NCBI GenBank assembly: GCA_035236585.1
Contig: CP141132.1
Coordinates: forward strand, 25,813,445 to 25,877,444
Length of the DNA: 64,000 bases
Source: Warburgia ugandensis
Lineage: Eukaryota; Streptophyta; Magnoliopsida; Canellales; Canellaceae
Direction of reading: 5' to 3'
The first letter of the stretch is position 1; every line of letters starts with the position of its first letter. Positions 23,621-35,542 of the stretch are shown one piece after another. A program made the translations under genes and the position numbers. The notes under the pieces were generated by a model. It was not told the DNA's origin. It did no database searches and was given only the letters and a program-made list of their open reading frames with translations.

Positions 23621-25312
23621 CCCTTTTTCTTTGAGATTCTTGGAGTTGGACTTTCGATTTTTTTTTTTGAGTTGTTCTTACTTTGGATTATTGGAGTTGT
23701 ACTTTGGATTTCTTTTGAGTTGTTCTTACTTTGGATTCTTGGAGTTGGACTTTGGATTTATTTTGAGCTATTCTTACTTTGGATTCTTGAGTATTTTCTC
23801 TTGATTTATACTTCAATTCCAGGCTAGTGGTTTGCTTTACATTCTTTCTTTCATAGTTTGTGTTGTTCTTGTTTTCTTGCTTAAGTTTCATAGTCATAAT
23901 CCCTCATCATTTTCCCTTAGTTTTTTGCTTCAACCTACTTAGCTTTTCTTTCTTATTCATCAAAGATGCAAGTTAGTTCTTATTTGGTAGTGGCAGCCAA
24001 TAGAAGAAGTGACTTGCATCCGTGCTTTACCACCTTGCAATCCACTTTTTTCCCTTAGATTTAGGCATAAGTTTTATGCATCTTTTTCCCTAGGTTAGCC
24101 CCATCATTGCATGGATCTTTCTCTTAAATTCTCTTTTAGGATTCACTTGCATGTTATCTTAGTTTTGATTGAGAATATTAGAGTGTATTTTTTATTTTAT
24201 TTGAATCATGTTTTAGGATTTTGAAGAGTGCCCAATTTTTCAAATTATATATACATGTTCATGTGCACTCTAATTTGATGTATTTTGGCATTCAACCAAC
24301 AAAGTTCTTTGAGGATTATTGTTCATGATTGATTCCAATATTACATTACTTTAAATCTAGAGTGTTATCCTGCATGAAAAGTGTTAGTTAAATTGCTTTC
24401 CCAGCTTGATTTGATTTGAGTTTCTTAAGTACTTAAAATCTAGAGTTTTTCCATTCAATCTTCATGCTTATTTTCCAGCAATTAATACATCTTATTGGCT
24501 TGATTCCTTAAGAAAAAATTTAGCATTTTTGGTTTCCTTTTAATTATTTTATTATATTTTATGTTGTTAAGCTTCTGGTTTTAGAATTTTGATCATTTTC
24601 TAACTCATGAACCATGCGCACTATCTCATGGATCATGCACATGGTATTTGGGTAAGATTCCTTTATGTTGTTGATTAATCTTTGTTTATATAGTTTAGTT
24701 TTCTTGTTTAATTATTTGTTTGGTAGTTTATCTGAGTTTAGATTCCATTGATTAAGGGTTTAAAATCTCAGTTTAGATAATTTTTAAATTTGGTTTTAGG
24801 AGGTTTGTAGTTTTCATTTACATGCATGTTTTTAATTTCTTGTTAAATCTAGTTAGATTTCATTGGTTACTTATTTTTGAATATTAGTTTAGTTTTTCAA
24901 AGTTTCCTTTTTGAGTTTTAGAAAGTTTCATTTTTACAAAGTTTTGGATTTAGGAAAGTGTTAAATGAGGAAGGTTTCCTTTTTAATTAGTTTCATTAAT
25001 TTAAGTTTCTTAATTTAATTCATTCTAGTTCTGCATTAGTTTCCTTTAATTAAATGAATGTTAGTTAGGTAAGTTTCTTATTCCATTGCATGTTTTTAAT
25101 TTTAGAAAGTTAATTTTTAATTGTAATTTCTAGTTTGATGCATATTTCATTTCTTTTGTCATTTACTTTTCTAGTCTTAATTCAGATTCAAATCATGTAC
25201 TTTAAATAAGATTCATTCAACATACAAATTTGTGAGCTTCTTCATAGGATCAACCTCACTCACATGCAATAATACTTTGATTCATCACTTATGAGTAATT
25301 TTAAAGCTACAC
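23621..25312 (+). mobile_element. LTR-B copy 4, shared between two head-to-tail Athila/Tat bodies
   Basis: From about 23,900 it follows LTR-B copy 5 (45,250-46,428), and it ends with the family terminus 'ttttaaagctacac' at about 25,312. The typical LTR-B start (TGATAACT...) was not found, so the left limit is approximate. It stands as 3' LTR for the body on its left and 5' LTR for the one on its right. Confidence 0.7.
23630..23800. repeat. 48-bp tandem repeat, about 3.3 units
   Basis: Units start at 23,669, 23,717 and 23,765 ('gagttgttcttactttggat'), with a partial unit before. The spacing is exactly 48 bp twice. It lies at the junction between the 3' tail of body 1 and the LTR-B copy. Confidence 0.9.
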
Positions 25313-25317
25313 TACCC

Positions 25318-26830
25318 ACCAATGCAGACCACTTTGAACTTAAACATGGAGTCATACAGTTATCCCAACATTCTATGGCCGTGAAAGAGAGGATACATAC
25401 CTACATATCAAGGAATTACTTGATATTTGTGCTACATTCAAATTCTAAAATGTGTCAGATTATTTTATTAGATTTAGGTTGTCTCCCTTTTCATTGAAAG
25501 ATAAGGCCAAATCTTGGCTGAATTCTTTAGAGGTCAGTTCCACTGCTATTAGAGGTCAGTTCCATTGCTACATGGTTCCAATTGTTCAAAACGTTTATGA
25601 AAAAATTCTTTCCAGTACATAAGACTAATGCCTTCTTAGGGAAATTATCAATTTCCAATAGAGAGATGATAAACATTATTATCAATGTAGGGAAAGGTGG
25701 AATGAATTGCAATAGAAGTGCCCCCACCATGGTTTTGGGAACTTGTGGCAAGTTCATTACTTCTGTGAGGCACTTACACCTCAAAATAGGCAAAATGTTG
25801 AATGCAACTAGTGGAGGTTTCTCTCATGTTGAAAAATGAAATAGAGGATTGGGAATTTTTTCAAACTTTAGTAAGAAATACCGAGCAATGGCACTATTTC
25901 AATAGGAAAGAAAGAAATACCCAGCCTCAAAAGAAAGGCAACCTCTATGAAATAGGAGTGACCTCAAACATCCTATAAGCTCAACTCTGTGATTAATAGA
26001 ATGGATAAGTTTGAGTCCTTGGGTGGAAGAGTGGCTTTTCTTGGTCAAATAGTAACTACCACGGGGGACCATTTGTGAACCCCCTTGCCAAAACTTTCCT
26101 CATAAAGCTATAGTTCCTTCAGCCACCTGGCTTCCAACAACCTTAGCAACAAAAGAAACCATCTTTCAAGGAAAACATTCAAACCATGCTTAAGAAAACT
26201 TTAAAAGAAAGTGATGACACTAAAAATCCCTTACACCAGCTACAAAATGATAATAGACATTTAGTCCATATCAACTCTCAATCCATAGCCAAGTTAGATA
26301 TGAAGGTAAGAAAATTGTTAGCTGAACTACATAGTAAAGGAAAGGCACAGTTCCCTGGCCAATCCACCCCTAACTGAAGGGCCAATTTGAGATAGTTCAA
26401 GTTCTCATAACCTTAACCCTCATGGGAATGCTAAGTCTATAACCACCCGTAGGAGTGGTCATCAGATAAAAAACAAAGTAGGGACGGCTAAGGAAACTGC
26501 AGAGGAGAAAGAGGCACCTAAAACATAGGAGAAAGAAAAAAGATAGAAAAACCTTGTAGAACTTATAGTGGAGCACTCTATCTTTCTAAAGGCCCCTTTT
26601 CCTCTGTTATTGAACATGCTTCAAAAGGGAACAAGCTTCAACAAGTTAATGGATGTATTTAAACATGTCCAAGTCAATATTCCATTGCTCCATGAAATAA
26701 AAGACATCCTCGCCTATGCCAAGTTCTTAAAAGAGCTTTGTATTATAAAAAGAAAGCTAAATGTACAAAAGAAAGCTAAATGTACAAGAGAAAGCTAAAT
26801 GTACAAAAGAAAGATTTCCTCACCAAGCAG
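25318..26830 (+). pseudogene. gag remnant, Athila/Tat type (fossil)
   Basis: 'NADHFELKHGVIQL' (about 25,322-25,363) corresponds to the family's 'NNFELKPHLIQL' near the gag start. 'PFSLKDKAKSWLNSL' (about 25,488-25,530) is the most conserved gag block of these elements. C-terminal segments include 'QVNIPLLHEIKDILAYAKFL' (about 26,670-26,730) and 'LCIIKRKLNVQKKA', a lineage signature ahead of protease. A short repeat 'AAATGTACAA(A/G)AGAAAGCT' is present at about 26,757-26,812. Broken. Confidence 0.8.
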
Positions 26831-26879
26831 GTAAGCTCTTTAATTCAACATAATACCCCATCGAAGTTTATTGACTGGA

Positions 26880-27260
26880 GTGTCCTACCATTTCATGCAT
26901 TATTGGAGATCATATTGTAGATAGGGCATTACTTGACCTAGGGCTAGTGTCAACTTACTGCCATACTCTGTCCATGAGAAACTAAGACTCGTGAGTCAAA
27001 ACCAACCACTGCCACACTGTAATTAGTGGATAAATCTATCAAGGTACCCCACGATTTGGTTGAAGATGTATTGATAAAGGTAGACTACTTTTATTACCTA
27101 GTTAATTTCATTGTGTTGGACACCCAGCCTATATCTGATCCTGGTAGTTAGATTTGGGTCATCCTTGGACGTTCATTCTTGGCGACGTCCAACACCATTA
27201 TTAACTGTAGGAATGGTGTAAGGAAATTATCATTTGGAAACATGAAAGTTAAGCTAAAGT
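26880..27260 (+). pseudogene. aspartic protease remnant, Athila/Tat type (fossil)
   Basis: 'DRALLDLG' (about 26,920-26,943) marks the active-site region. 'VVDFIVLDTQP'-like residues follow near 27,100-27,130, then 'ILGRSFLATSNTIINCRNGV' (about 27,160-27,220), all in the family order. It processed the polyprotein. Broken. Confidence 0.8.
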
Positions 27261-27539
27261 GATTAACAACATTTAGACCTCAGACCTCGATGATTCTTGT
27301 AATGTCAATTTGATTGAGAATTTAATTAATGACATTCATCCATTATTGCCCATCTCTGACCCATTAAAGGATTGTCTCATGCACTTTAATGGAGAATTTG
27401 ATCCAGATAAGTCTATCGAGAAGGTAAACAACCTTTTGAAGGCTTCTCTAATCATGGATACCTCCAAGTAGGGTCCTTATGTGGAACCACTCCTACCTTC
27501 TTAATCTATCCCCTTACCCTCGATAAGCAACCACCATAT

Positions 27540-28500
27540 CTGGACCTCAAACCCTTGCCTGACAACTTGAAATATTCATACCTAGGCCCAAATAAAACGT
27601 TACCTATGATAATAGCATCAGATTTAGATAATGAACATGAGGGTAAGCTTTTCGATGTCCTTAAGGAACATAAAACTGCTCTAGGGTGGATGATAGCAAA
27701 CATGAAAGGGATTAGTCCAGCCATTTGCATGCATAGGATACACCTAGAAGAAAATACAAAACCTTCTAGAAAAACTCAAAGATGACTTAATCCACACATG
27801 AAGGACATGGTTAGGGACGAAGTTCTAAAGCTTCTAATTGTTGGTACTATAAATCCTATCCCTCCAACAAGGATGAATGGGATAGAAGCTGATAAGGCAA
27901 AAGAAGATTGAATGGCCGAACTTCCTCCAACAAGGATGGTGAAAGAAATCTGCTTCTTTTTAGGACATGCTAACCTTTACAGATGATTCATCAAGGAATT
28001 TAGCAAAATTTCCAAGCTTGCTATAATTTATTTACAAAGGAGGCCATTTTTTACTTTGATGAGAACTGAGAACTGTAAGAAAGCATTTGAACAACTCAAG
28101 ACTGAGTAGATGTTTGCAGCCATTATCCATCTACTAGATTGGAATGCACCATTTGAAATAATGTGTGATGCATCAGATTATGCAACTGGAGTTGTTTTGG
28201 GGCAGCAATCAATAAACTTCCCCATGTAATATATCACACTAGTAAAACACTAAATGACATGCAACTCAATTATTTGACTACAAAGAAAGAGTTGTTAGTT
28301 GTAGTGTTTATTTTGGATAAGTTTAGACCTTACTTGTTAGGGCCAAAAGTTATAGCATACTTGAATCACACGACTTTAAAGTACCACCTTTCTAAAAAGG
28401 ATTCAAAACTTAGGTTAATCCATTGGATACTGCTAGTACAGGACTTTGACTTAGAACTGGGGATAAGAAAAGTTCTGAATATGTTGTAGAAGACCACTTA
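27540..28500 (+). pseudogene. RT and RNase H remnant, Athila/Tat type (fossil), shortened
   Basis: 'LDLKPLPDNLKYSYLG' (about 27,543-27,590), 'KTALGWMIANMKGISPAICM' (about 27,670-27,729) and 'RRLNPHMKDMVRDEVLKLL' are hallmark N-terminal RT blocks. The connection block 'FLGHANLYR' near 27,960 and RNase H ('CDASDYATGVVLGQ', about 28,168-28,205; 'KKELLVVVFILDKFRPYLLG', about 28,285-28,350) follow. Compared with the family the RT is shortened. Broken. Confidence 0.8.
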
Positions 28501-28900
28501 TGTAACACCCCTAATTTTTTATAAAAAATTAAATAAATATTGAAATTTAGAATTTCAATGAAAATCAAGTTGGAATATTAGGGTTATGAAATATGCACCT
28601 CTCATAGAATCGAAATCAAGGTATAAGACCTGTATAATTGAAAACATATGTGACGAATGCTTTAAAATGACTGTAAGCATGCCAATTTCTGAATACGGAT
28701 GAAAAATATGTATTTTTCTTCATTTTAATGAATGAAAGGCCAAAATGGTAATTTCACAAATAACCAAGACTTGAGACCTCAAAATCTAGAATGTACTCGA
28801 AAATATGAATCCAACGCCACTAAGTACGCTCAATTTCGAGCTCAGGAGAATAAAATGGATTTTTCTCCATAAAAGGGCAATTTGGTCTTTTCACACTCAT

Positions 28901-28922
28901 GTGGGGCCCACATGGGGCCCAC
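28901..28922 (+). promoter_or_regulatory. tandem GTGGGGCCCAC motifs in LTR U3
   Basis: Two adjacent GGGGCCCAC motifs about 170-190 bp upstream of the TATA box. GTGGGNCCC/GGNCCCAC is the consensus bound by plant TCP transcription factors. Related motifs sit at the same place in the copies at 42,083-42,103, 31,909-31,917 and 39,212-39,220. Function is inferred only. Confidence 0.5.
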
Positions 28923-29090
28923 AAGGGACCCAGAAAGGGATCCAATGTCTGAAAAGCATGCAATCATTAGTCAAACCACTACCACCTGTTAGTGGAAAAG
29001 GAGGTGGTAGTGGGAATCTAATATACATTAAATAATAAAAAGGAGAAAACATAATTATTGCATGTTATTATGAAAACCACTCAAAACACC

Positions 29091-29098
29091 TATAAATA
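29091..29098 (+). promoter_or_regulatory. LTR TATA box
   Basis: TATAAATA in the context 'cacctataaatag', conserved across all long-LTR copies that retain U3. Confidence 0.75.
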
Positions 29099-30525
29099 GA
29101 CCTAAGAAAAATTCTCAAAAATGTTCCAAAAATCATTCACGAGGTCTCCTGTTATGCTGCAAAAATTTAGCTCCAGAAACTTCCCCAAACTCCCCCAATT
29201 TCTTCTTCTTCTTCACTATTTTTTTTTTTCACTCAGGGCGTGTCCGCAAACGCACCAGACTCTCTGGACTTAGTGGAGAAGTCGGGCGCGTCCCGGCACA
29301 TGTCATTCCCGATGAAACGGGTTTCCGCCCAAGAAACCCTATTTCAATTAGCCATCGATTTATACTCGTTGAAACCCCATCTTCACCATTGGATTTTATC
29401 GGAAAAGGTCTAATTACAAAATCCCTTTGATTTGAGGATGGTCCACCTCTTGGATTGCTAGAAAAATGAAAACGAAGTTCAACCCAGTAAGGGTTACTAT
29501 CTCTGGCAGGTTCTTCAAGCTATTACGGCCAATCAAGCCGTCTAACGGTGATCTTGTACCGTTGGGAGTCTTAAAAATAGGGTTTTCTTCAAAACCCCCA
29601 TGGTTTTCAACATTTTCCGGCAATGCATGCCAAGGATTAAGCTCTGTGTATTTTTTGGCAGCTAGGGCTTTATCTACAATTTCGCCGGCATTTTTCTCCT
29701 TCTCCGGTGAGCACTTTCTCCCCAGACCGGCTCAAGTAGGCCACTGTCACTCCCCTCTTTCATTTTCGGTAGGTATCTTGGGTTTTCTAGAAAAGGAGGG
29801 ATCTCCCTGCTGTTGATCTGTCGGAAACAATGAATCCGGCTTGGATGGTTCAAATCCCATCCATCCACAGCTCAGATGTAACTTCTGAGCCATTGGATGG
29901 ATTCCTGAGATCAGATCTGGGCCGTTCTCTTTTAAACTGAGATCTTATTTTTCTAATTCAGAGCTTGATAGAGCTCTGAATTTAGATCCGAAAATTTTTA
30001 CATATTCCTTGTCACTTGATCTATATCTTGAATTTATTATATCCATGTTTCAAAATTTTATTTTATATGTTATTTGGTAAAATCAGTATCCATGATCTTA
30101 GATCATGGATTAGATGACTGTAAAATACAAATATGAACCGATGGATGTCTTCAGAGACACTCTAATACCTTAGGATCATATTCATAGTCAGATTTATGAT
30201 CTTATATATGAATGAATTGATCAAAAATAGTAAAGACGGAATTCAGTCCTTAAAATGGGCTGAAATATAAAGTAAACCATAATTAGTGATAAATTAAGTA
30301 AATCAAAGGTTAAAAATGATAATTCTATGGATATTATTTGTCTTATTTATGTGTATATCAAATACCACCATACATATATTTTATTATTCCTCGAACAAAA
30401 ATACAAAAAATAGAAAACATGAAAATTCTAACCATTTTCACAGGTGTTGTTGACTATATTTTGCATATGTAGAAAGCCTTTGATCCCCAAGGTTACTCTT
30501 AGTGGATGAGTTGTAGTCTTGTAAG

Positions 30526-30714
30526 GATTTCTAAAAATGATACCCATAAACATTTTAAAACACATTCACATGGAAATTCCTTCATTTTTCTTAGTGAATT
30601 TTCCTCCATTCAGTGTTCATTAGATGTCCAACTTTAGCATGTTAATAAAAATGAACAATAGTTCAAAGCACTATCCTTATGCTAAAGATATTACATTACT
30701 TCTTAAACCTGAAA

Positions 30715-30798
<84 letters not shown>

Positions 30799-31491
30799 AT
30801 AGTGAATATATACATAACTTTTTTAGCCTCTAAGTATAACCTAAATTACCATCAAAGAGTAGGCTTTTACTTCAAATCACATAGGATATAGTTGACACTA
30901 AAAAAGAAGTCATTCAAAAGTGGGTATAACTCTCATCAATATATGAGTAAAATAATTGGCATAAAAAGGCAAATTATATCACGTATCTCATAAAGAAGAA
31001 TGATAATTCAAGAAAATGATAAATGGTCTCATGGAAAGAACACCAACTATTTACGAAAGTTACACTTTACAAAATTCCCTTCTCATTCAAAACCAACTAC
31101 GACCCATCCTATGGCTAAGATCAAGTTAGGTCTTTATGTAGGATAAAACATAATGCTTAGGATAAGGTTATCAAAGTAAACAGTATAAGAATAAACAAAA
31201 TATTTTTGAATAATACGTAAAGGTCTTCTACTGAAATATTCATAACTTGCTTGCTTCACATGAGAGTGAATATTTTCTTTTTCTTCTCCCTTTCAATTGA
31301 CTTCGAAAATAGACTTTTATTATTATTTTTTTTAATTTTGAAAATTTCCGCTTTGAAGCATTTTGATGTTCATCTCCTAAACTATATTGTTCATATTTAT
31401 TCATCAAGATATTTCTCCAATCATCTCCACATATTTCCAAAACATAATGGGCATGGATATAATATAGGATTAAGTATGGGTAATGGTTACA
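30526..31491. other. unassigned sequence with (TG)n, no gene
   Basis: Apart from the microsatellite at 30,716-30,795 I see no protein and no other copy in the window. It lies between two long-LTR copies of opposite orientation and may be the remainder of the left one or older flank. Confidence 0.4.
30716..30795. repeat. (TG)40 microsatellite
   Basis: Eighty bases of uninterrupted TG. Two open frames run through it (Val-Cys repeats) but are artefacts of the repeat. Confidence 0.98.
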
Positions 31492-32319
31492 TGGGTGTTT
31501 TATAGATACGGTAGTCTAGGTCAATATGAATTGTAGGATTTGTGATATTTGATTTGGAACAGAGTGCTTAATTGAATTTAGGTCTCTTCTTCCAATTTAG
31601 AGAGAGGAGAGAGAAAATGAAAGAAGAGAGATTTTTGGGTGTTCAGGAAATTTGGGAATGAATCTAGATCTAGTTTTTTAGGTGAAGCAAGATAATTTTG
31701 TAGGAATTTTAATGAACATTTTTGGAGGATTTTGTGGAGATGTATTTATAGGTGTTTTTTAATTTTTCATCATTACATGTAATAATTATGTTTCAATTCT
31801 TTTGAATATTAAATTAACATTAGATCCTCCACTACCACCTCCTTCTCCACTATCAAATGGTAGTGGCTTGACCACACATTACATGTTTTCTAGCCATTGG
31901 ATTCATTTGTGGGGCCCTTGTGAGGCTCACAGGGGTGTGAAAGGACCATTTTGCCCTTTTATGGAGAAAAATACCTTTTATTCTCTCGAACTCAGAATTG
32001 AGCGTACTTAGTGGTGTTGGAATTGTATTTTCAAGTACATTCTAAATATTGATGTCTTAGATCTCGATTATGGGTAAAATTACCTTTTATTCATAAAAAT
32101 GGAGAAAATTAGAGATTTTTCATTTTAACTCGGAATTGAACGTACTTAGTGTCATTTTAATCAGTTTTTCGAGTACCTTCATAATTTCCAAGTTTTAAAT
32201 CATGTTTTAATCTCTATAAAAAGAAAATTTCTAATAACCTAATATTTGAGCTTAGAATTTTTGAAAATTCAAACTAAATTGATTTTGTCAATCAATATAC
32301 AAAAATTGCGGTTATTACA
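31492..32319 (-). mobile_element. long-LTR family: promoter-side part of 3' LTR of the non-coding element
   Basis: On the minus strand it starts TGTAATAACC at 32,319 and follows the U3 and early leader of the family. Similarity stops near 31,492. The TATA box (tatttata on plus) is at 31,743-31,750, and the tandem U3 block at about 31,935-32,220. Followed on the right by a polypurine tract and internal region. Confidence 0.8.
31743..31750 (-). promoter_or_regulatory. LTR TATA box
   Basis: TATAAATA on the minus strand, about 570 bp from the LTR start at 32,319. Confidence 0.75.
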
Positions 32320-32333
32320 ATCTTCCTCCCTTA
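32320..32333 (-). other. polypurine tract
   Basis: On the minus strand a purine run (about AAGGGAGGAAGA) directly before the 3' LTR start; the counterpart in the coding element is at 57,373-57,386. Confidence 0.75.
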
Positions 32334-35060
32334 TAATAATTTCATCTTAGAAATTTGCATTTCAACTTATTCATAAGTTTGCTCATGTGGCCTTGCCACT
32401 TAAGGAAACCTCCATTTCCTTTCATTCATAGTTCATGTTACCTTCTTCTTAAAGGTAAAAATCATATTTTTGGGACATAACATACATCTCACAAATAATG
32501 GTAATGCATTAATCACTTATCATTATTCTTTGCTAGACTTTCCAAAAGGATTAATAACTCTTAAATTGAGTTACCCTTTTGTTCACAACTTCTTATTTCT
32601 CTTGACTAGTATATAAAATTTCTATTTCTCATTTTCACCAATCTTTCAATGCTTCATACTTTTCTATCCTAACTTCTATTGCTCATTCTCATTCCTTTCC
32701 AGCATATATAGTTTTGGCATATCCTCTCTAATTTGTATAGTCCTTAGACTATCTACCAAAATGACATATTGCTTTGATTTTACAATTTCAACTATTGTTC
32801 TTTGTAACAATCTTCCAATATTTGGAAGTAATTATCTCATATGGGTTCTTTCATTATTTAGAAGTACTAATCTCATTTTTGTTCTAGATAACCATACTCC
32901 TTTACTATTTCTTTCTATTGAAAATTTCTTTTCAGATCCTAATATTAATTGATAGTTTCCTTGTAATAACTTCTCCCTCAACTTTCATTACTATTCTTGT
33001 ACTATGATTTCCTCTTTATTCATAGCACTTGATTTTCTTATTCCTCCTTTTTAAGATTATGTATTTCCTCATGCTTTTTTTTTTCAAGCATACCTCATAA
33101 CTTTTCCATACCACACTAAACCTTTATTTGAAGTATTCTTAATAATTCCTATTAAAAGAGTCTATATTGACTTTGTAGTCATCCACTCTCAAGACTTTAA
33201 AAACTCCATAATTTACCATATATTCTTCAAGTCACAATAATCTACCATAAACTCTTTATGGCTTATGTAATCAATGGCAAGATTATATTAAAAGAATGTC
33301 CTTATAGTATGCTATACAATCAATAAGAGATAAATTTCTCTAACTGTCAAAGTTATCTCACAATTCAGTTTCACCTCCAATCCTTGTTGGTTCAACTTCC
33401 ACATCATTCTTAGAATTTATATGTCCCTAAACTTTGCTTTCTTCGATCAACATGTACACTTACCAGATAATTGATGAGTTTTGTAAGTGTCTATCATATA
33501 TTCTATAAATGCCCATGATTTTTTAAAATCAATTCCATATATCATTACCAATTCATCTAATATATTTTACTCTCCTCAAATTCATGAATATCATTTGTTC
33601 AACTCATATAACTCAAAATTTGTTTTGATTTCATACTATTATGTTTCATTTCAGATTCCCAATTGATGATAATAAATTTGGGAATTACTCATCCTAATAG
33701 AGTAAAAGGATAGTTGATTTTCTCAATAATATCATTTATGTTCAAGGCATCCTCACATTGACCTTCCCTTTTCTTTTCTCAGGAAAATTGTTAATTCCCA
33801 ATGTAAACTTATTACTATAATTACTCCTTTGTCTAGTAATCTTTAAAATTTGTTCTTTCCACTTATTCAGATCAGTTGATGTCATTTTCCTCAACTATTA
33901 TAGATATTTCCTCATTCAATCTTATGTTAGATTGAAAATCTCCAAAATATCTTGAAATTTCTAACCACTTATTTCTCTAAAATCTATATTCATTCATCAT
34001 TTATAATCATCTCATTTGTCCAAAATTAAACTTAAGTTTAGCTACCTATATTTGTTTATAGGTCTTCATTCCTCATGATTATTTCATCATTCCCGCAAAA
34101 TGTATTTTTCCTCACTATATTCCATAATTCTTTCAATATCACTATATCTATCATATAAGTATAATCAATATTCCCTAAATTCATCATATTAATATCCCTA
34201 TTCATTTATAGGTCTTCACTTTCCATTCTATCATCAATGCAAATTATAATCCATAATTATTTCCATATTTCAATTCTATCATATAGTTGAATCATTATTC
34301 CTCTAAATTTATCTTTATTAAAACTCATTTTATTCTCAATTTTGAATATATTTACCCATATCCTTAAATTCTTCTCAAGTAAAATCATTTCTATTTTGAT
34401 GATTATATCCTTTAACCAATTTTCAAAATACTATATCTATGTAGCAATTGTAATTCTTACATTTATATTTATTATTTATTATTATAAATTTTGAATTTTG
34501 TATTAAGTCTAAGGTTGTATCTTTAGTATCTATTTCACCTTTCCTATAAAGGTTGGATTTTATCCTTCTTCATCCTTTCCATCAAATTTGTCCAATTTAT
34601 CATCTCTTTCTCTTAATCTCTATTATTTCACCTAATAATAGTTATATTAATGTATTTTATTTCTACAAGTATCATTACTTGATTTCAAGTTATACCTGAA
34701 TATCATATGTTACATTTTCTTCTATTGTAATGTTTTCCTTACTTGTTTCTATAACTTACTATTCCCTATATTGATATCATTAACTTACTAAGTAATACTC
34801 CTAGTTATTTCAATAAGTAATATCTACTTATACTCCACTTGTACTTCATGAGTTAATTACATTAACTCCTCACCTAATGAGTTAATCACATAACTCTTCC
34901 TATACTCATTCTCAACTAATGAGTTAATCACATAACTCATTCTCTACTCATTCTCATTAAATACTATCTTATTTCTTATTCACTCACTATTTCTCATCCT
35001 CTAATTGGATTATCATCTTCACATTGGACATAAGGGTACTGTACTGTGACTAGATGAATG

Positions 35061-35072
35061 GCTCTAATACCA
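35061..35072 (-). other. primer binding site (initiator-Met tRNA type)
   Basis: Minus strand reads TGGTATTAGAGC four bases inside the 5' LTR end, matching the initiator-Met tRNA 3' end that most plant chromoviruses use. Confidence 0.8.
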
Positions 35073-35502
35073 GCTATGACGACCTGGGTTTTTGTAACAC
35101 ATTTTGTGATACATTTTTCAAAGGCAGGGCGCCCCTTAGTAGTAAATTTTTTTTGCAAAACAAAGCAGTGAAAATTCTTTTCTTTAGAAATTATTTTGTA
35201 AAACACAAGTCATCACTTCATACATAACATAAGTAGAATTTTGTACAAGATAAAATTCCATTGAAGGAATATACTTTTATTAAATTTCAGAATCCATTTA
35301 GTGGTTCATGGTACAGCTTGGGTATCAATACAATACTTGTCCAAATTACATAATCCAAATTTCAAAGCTCACCATACAATAAAAACTCTCAATACAATAC
35401 AATGCTCTCAAACAAAAATACATGTCTTCAAGGGATATACCCTGATTGATTATTCTTCCAAGTCTTCTTAAGTCTTGAGCTCCTAATCCTCCTTCTCTGT
35501 AT

Positions 35503-35542
35503 CTGAGATATTGTAAACATTCAAAGATTTACAATATCTCAG
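35503..35542 (-). other. conserved LTR stem-loop, copy 2
   Basis: Same perfect 15-bp arms as at 16,885, with loop CATTCAAAGA. Confidence 0.85.

Larger units (their letters stand above)
25313..28500 (+). mobile_element. Athila/Tat-type Ty3/gypsy body 2 (fossil): gag, protease, RT, RNase H
   Basis: Parts are gag (about 25,318-26,830), protease (about 26,880-27,260) and shortened RT with RNase H (about 27,540-28,500). Gag begins within ten bases of the LTR end, closer than usual for the lineage. The body stops exactly where another LTR begins (28,501), which points to insertion of that LTR near the RNase H end. Integrase is not seen further right. More than ten breaks. Confidence 0.8.
28501..30525 (+). 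mobile_element. long-LTR family, divergent subfamily: LTR, 5' 2 kb
   Basis: It begins TGTAACACCCC exactly at the break in the Athila/Tat body. It then follows the layout of the solo LTR at 41,685: 'ccactaagtacgctcaat' block, GGGCCCAC motifs (28,901-28,922), 'accacct' block and a TATA box at 29,091. Its GC-rich leader and downstream part (29,900-30,260) match the reversed copy at 16,656-19,978 read on the other strand. The right limit is uncertain. No second LTR or target duplication (left flank ACTTA) was found, so the insertion is incomplete or rearranged. Confidence 0.7.
32320..35076 (-). mobile_element. LARD-like non-coding internal region of the long-LTR family
   Basis: Both ends match the coding element at 57,373-62,000. 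The polypurine tract next to the 3' LTR (32,320-32,333) is followed by an 'atttcatcttagaaatttg' block. At the other end 'gattatcatctt', 'gtactgtgactagatga' and a Met-initiator-type primer binding site (35,061-35,072) precede the 5' LTR. Between them about 2.7 kb is very AT-rich with no trace of gag or pol. This fits a large retrotransposon derivative that depended on proteins of a coding relative. Extreme decay of a coding element is the alternative. Confidence 0.75.

Noticed and set aside
29466-29816. 116-codon open frame in the divergent long LTR
   Set aside because: It lies in the GC-rich leader of an LTR, has no recognisable domain, and competing frames on the other strand are of similar length. 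Most likely chance.
30624-30891. Two overlapping frames with Val-Cys repeats
   Set aside because: Direct translation of the (TG)n microsatellite.
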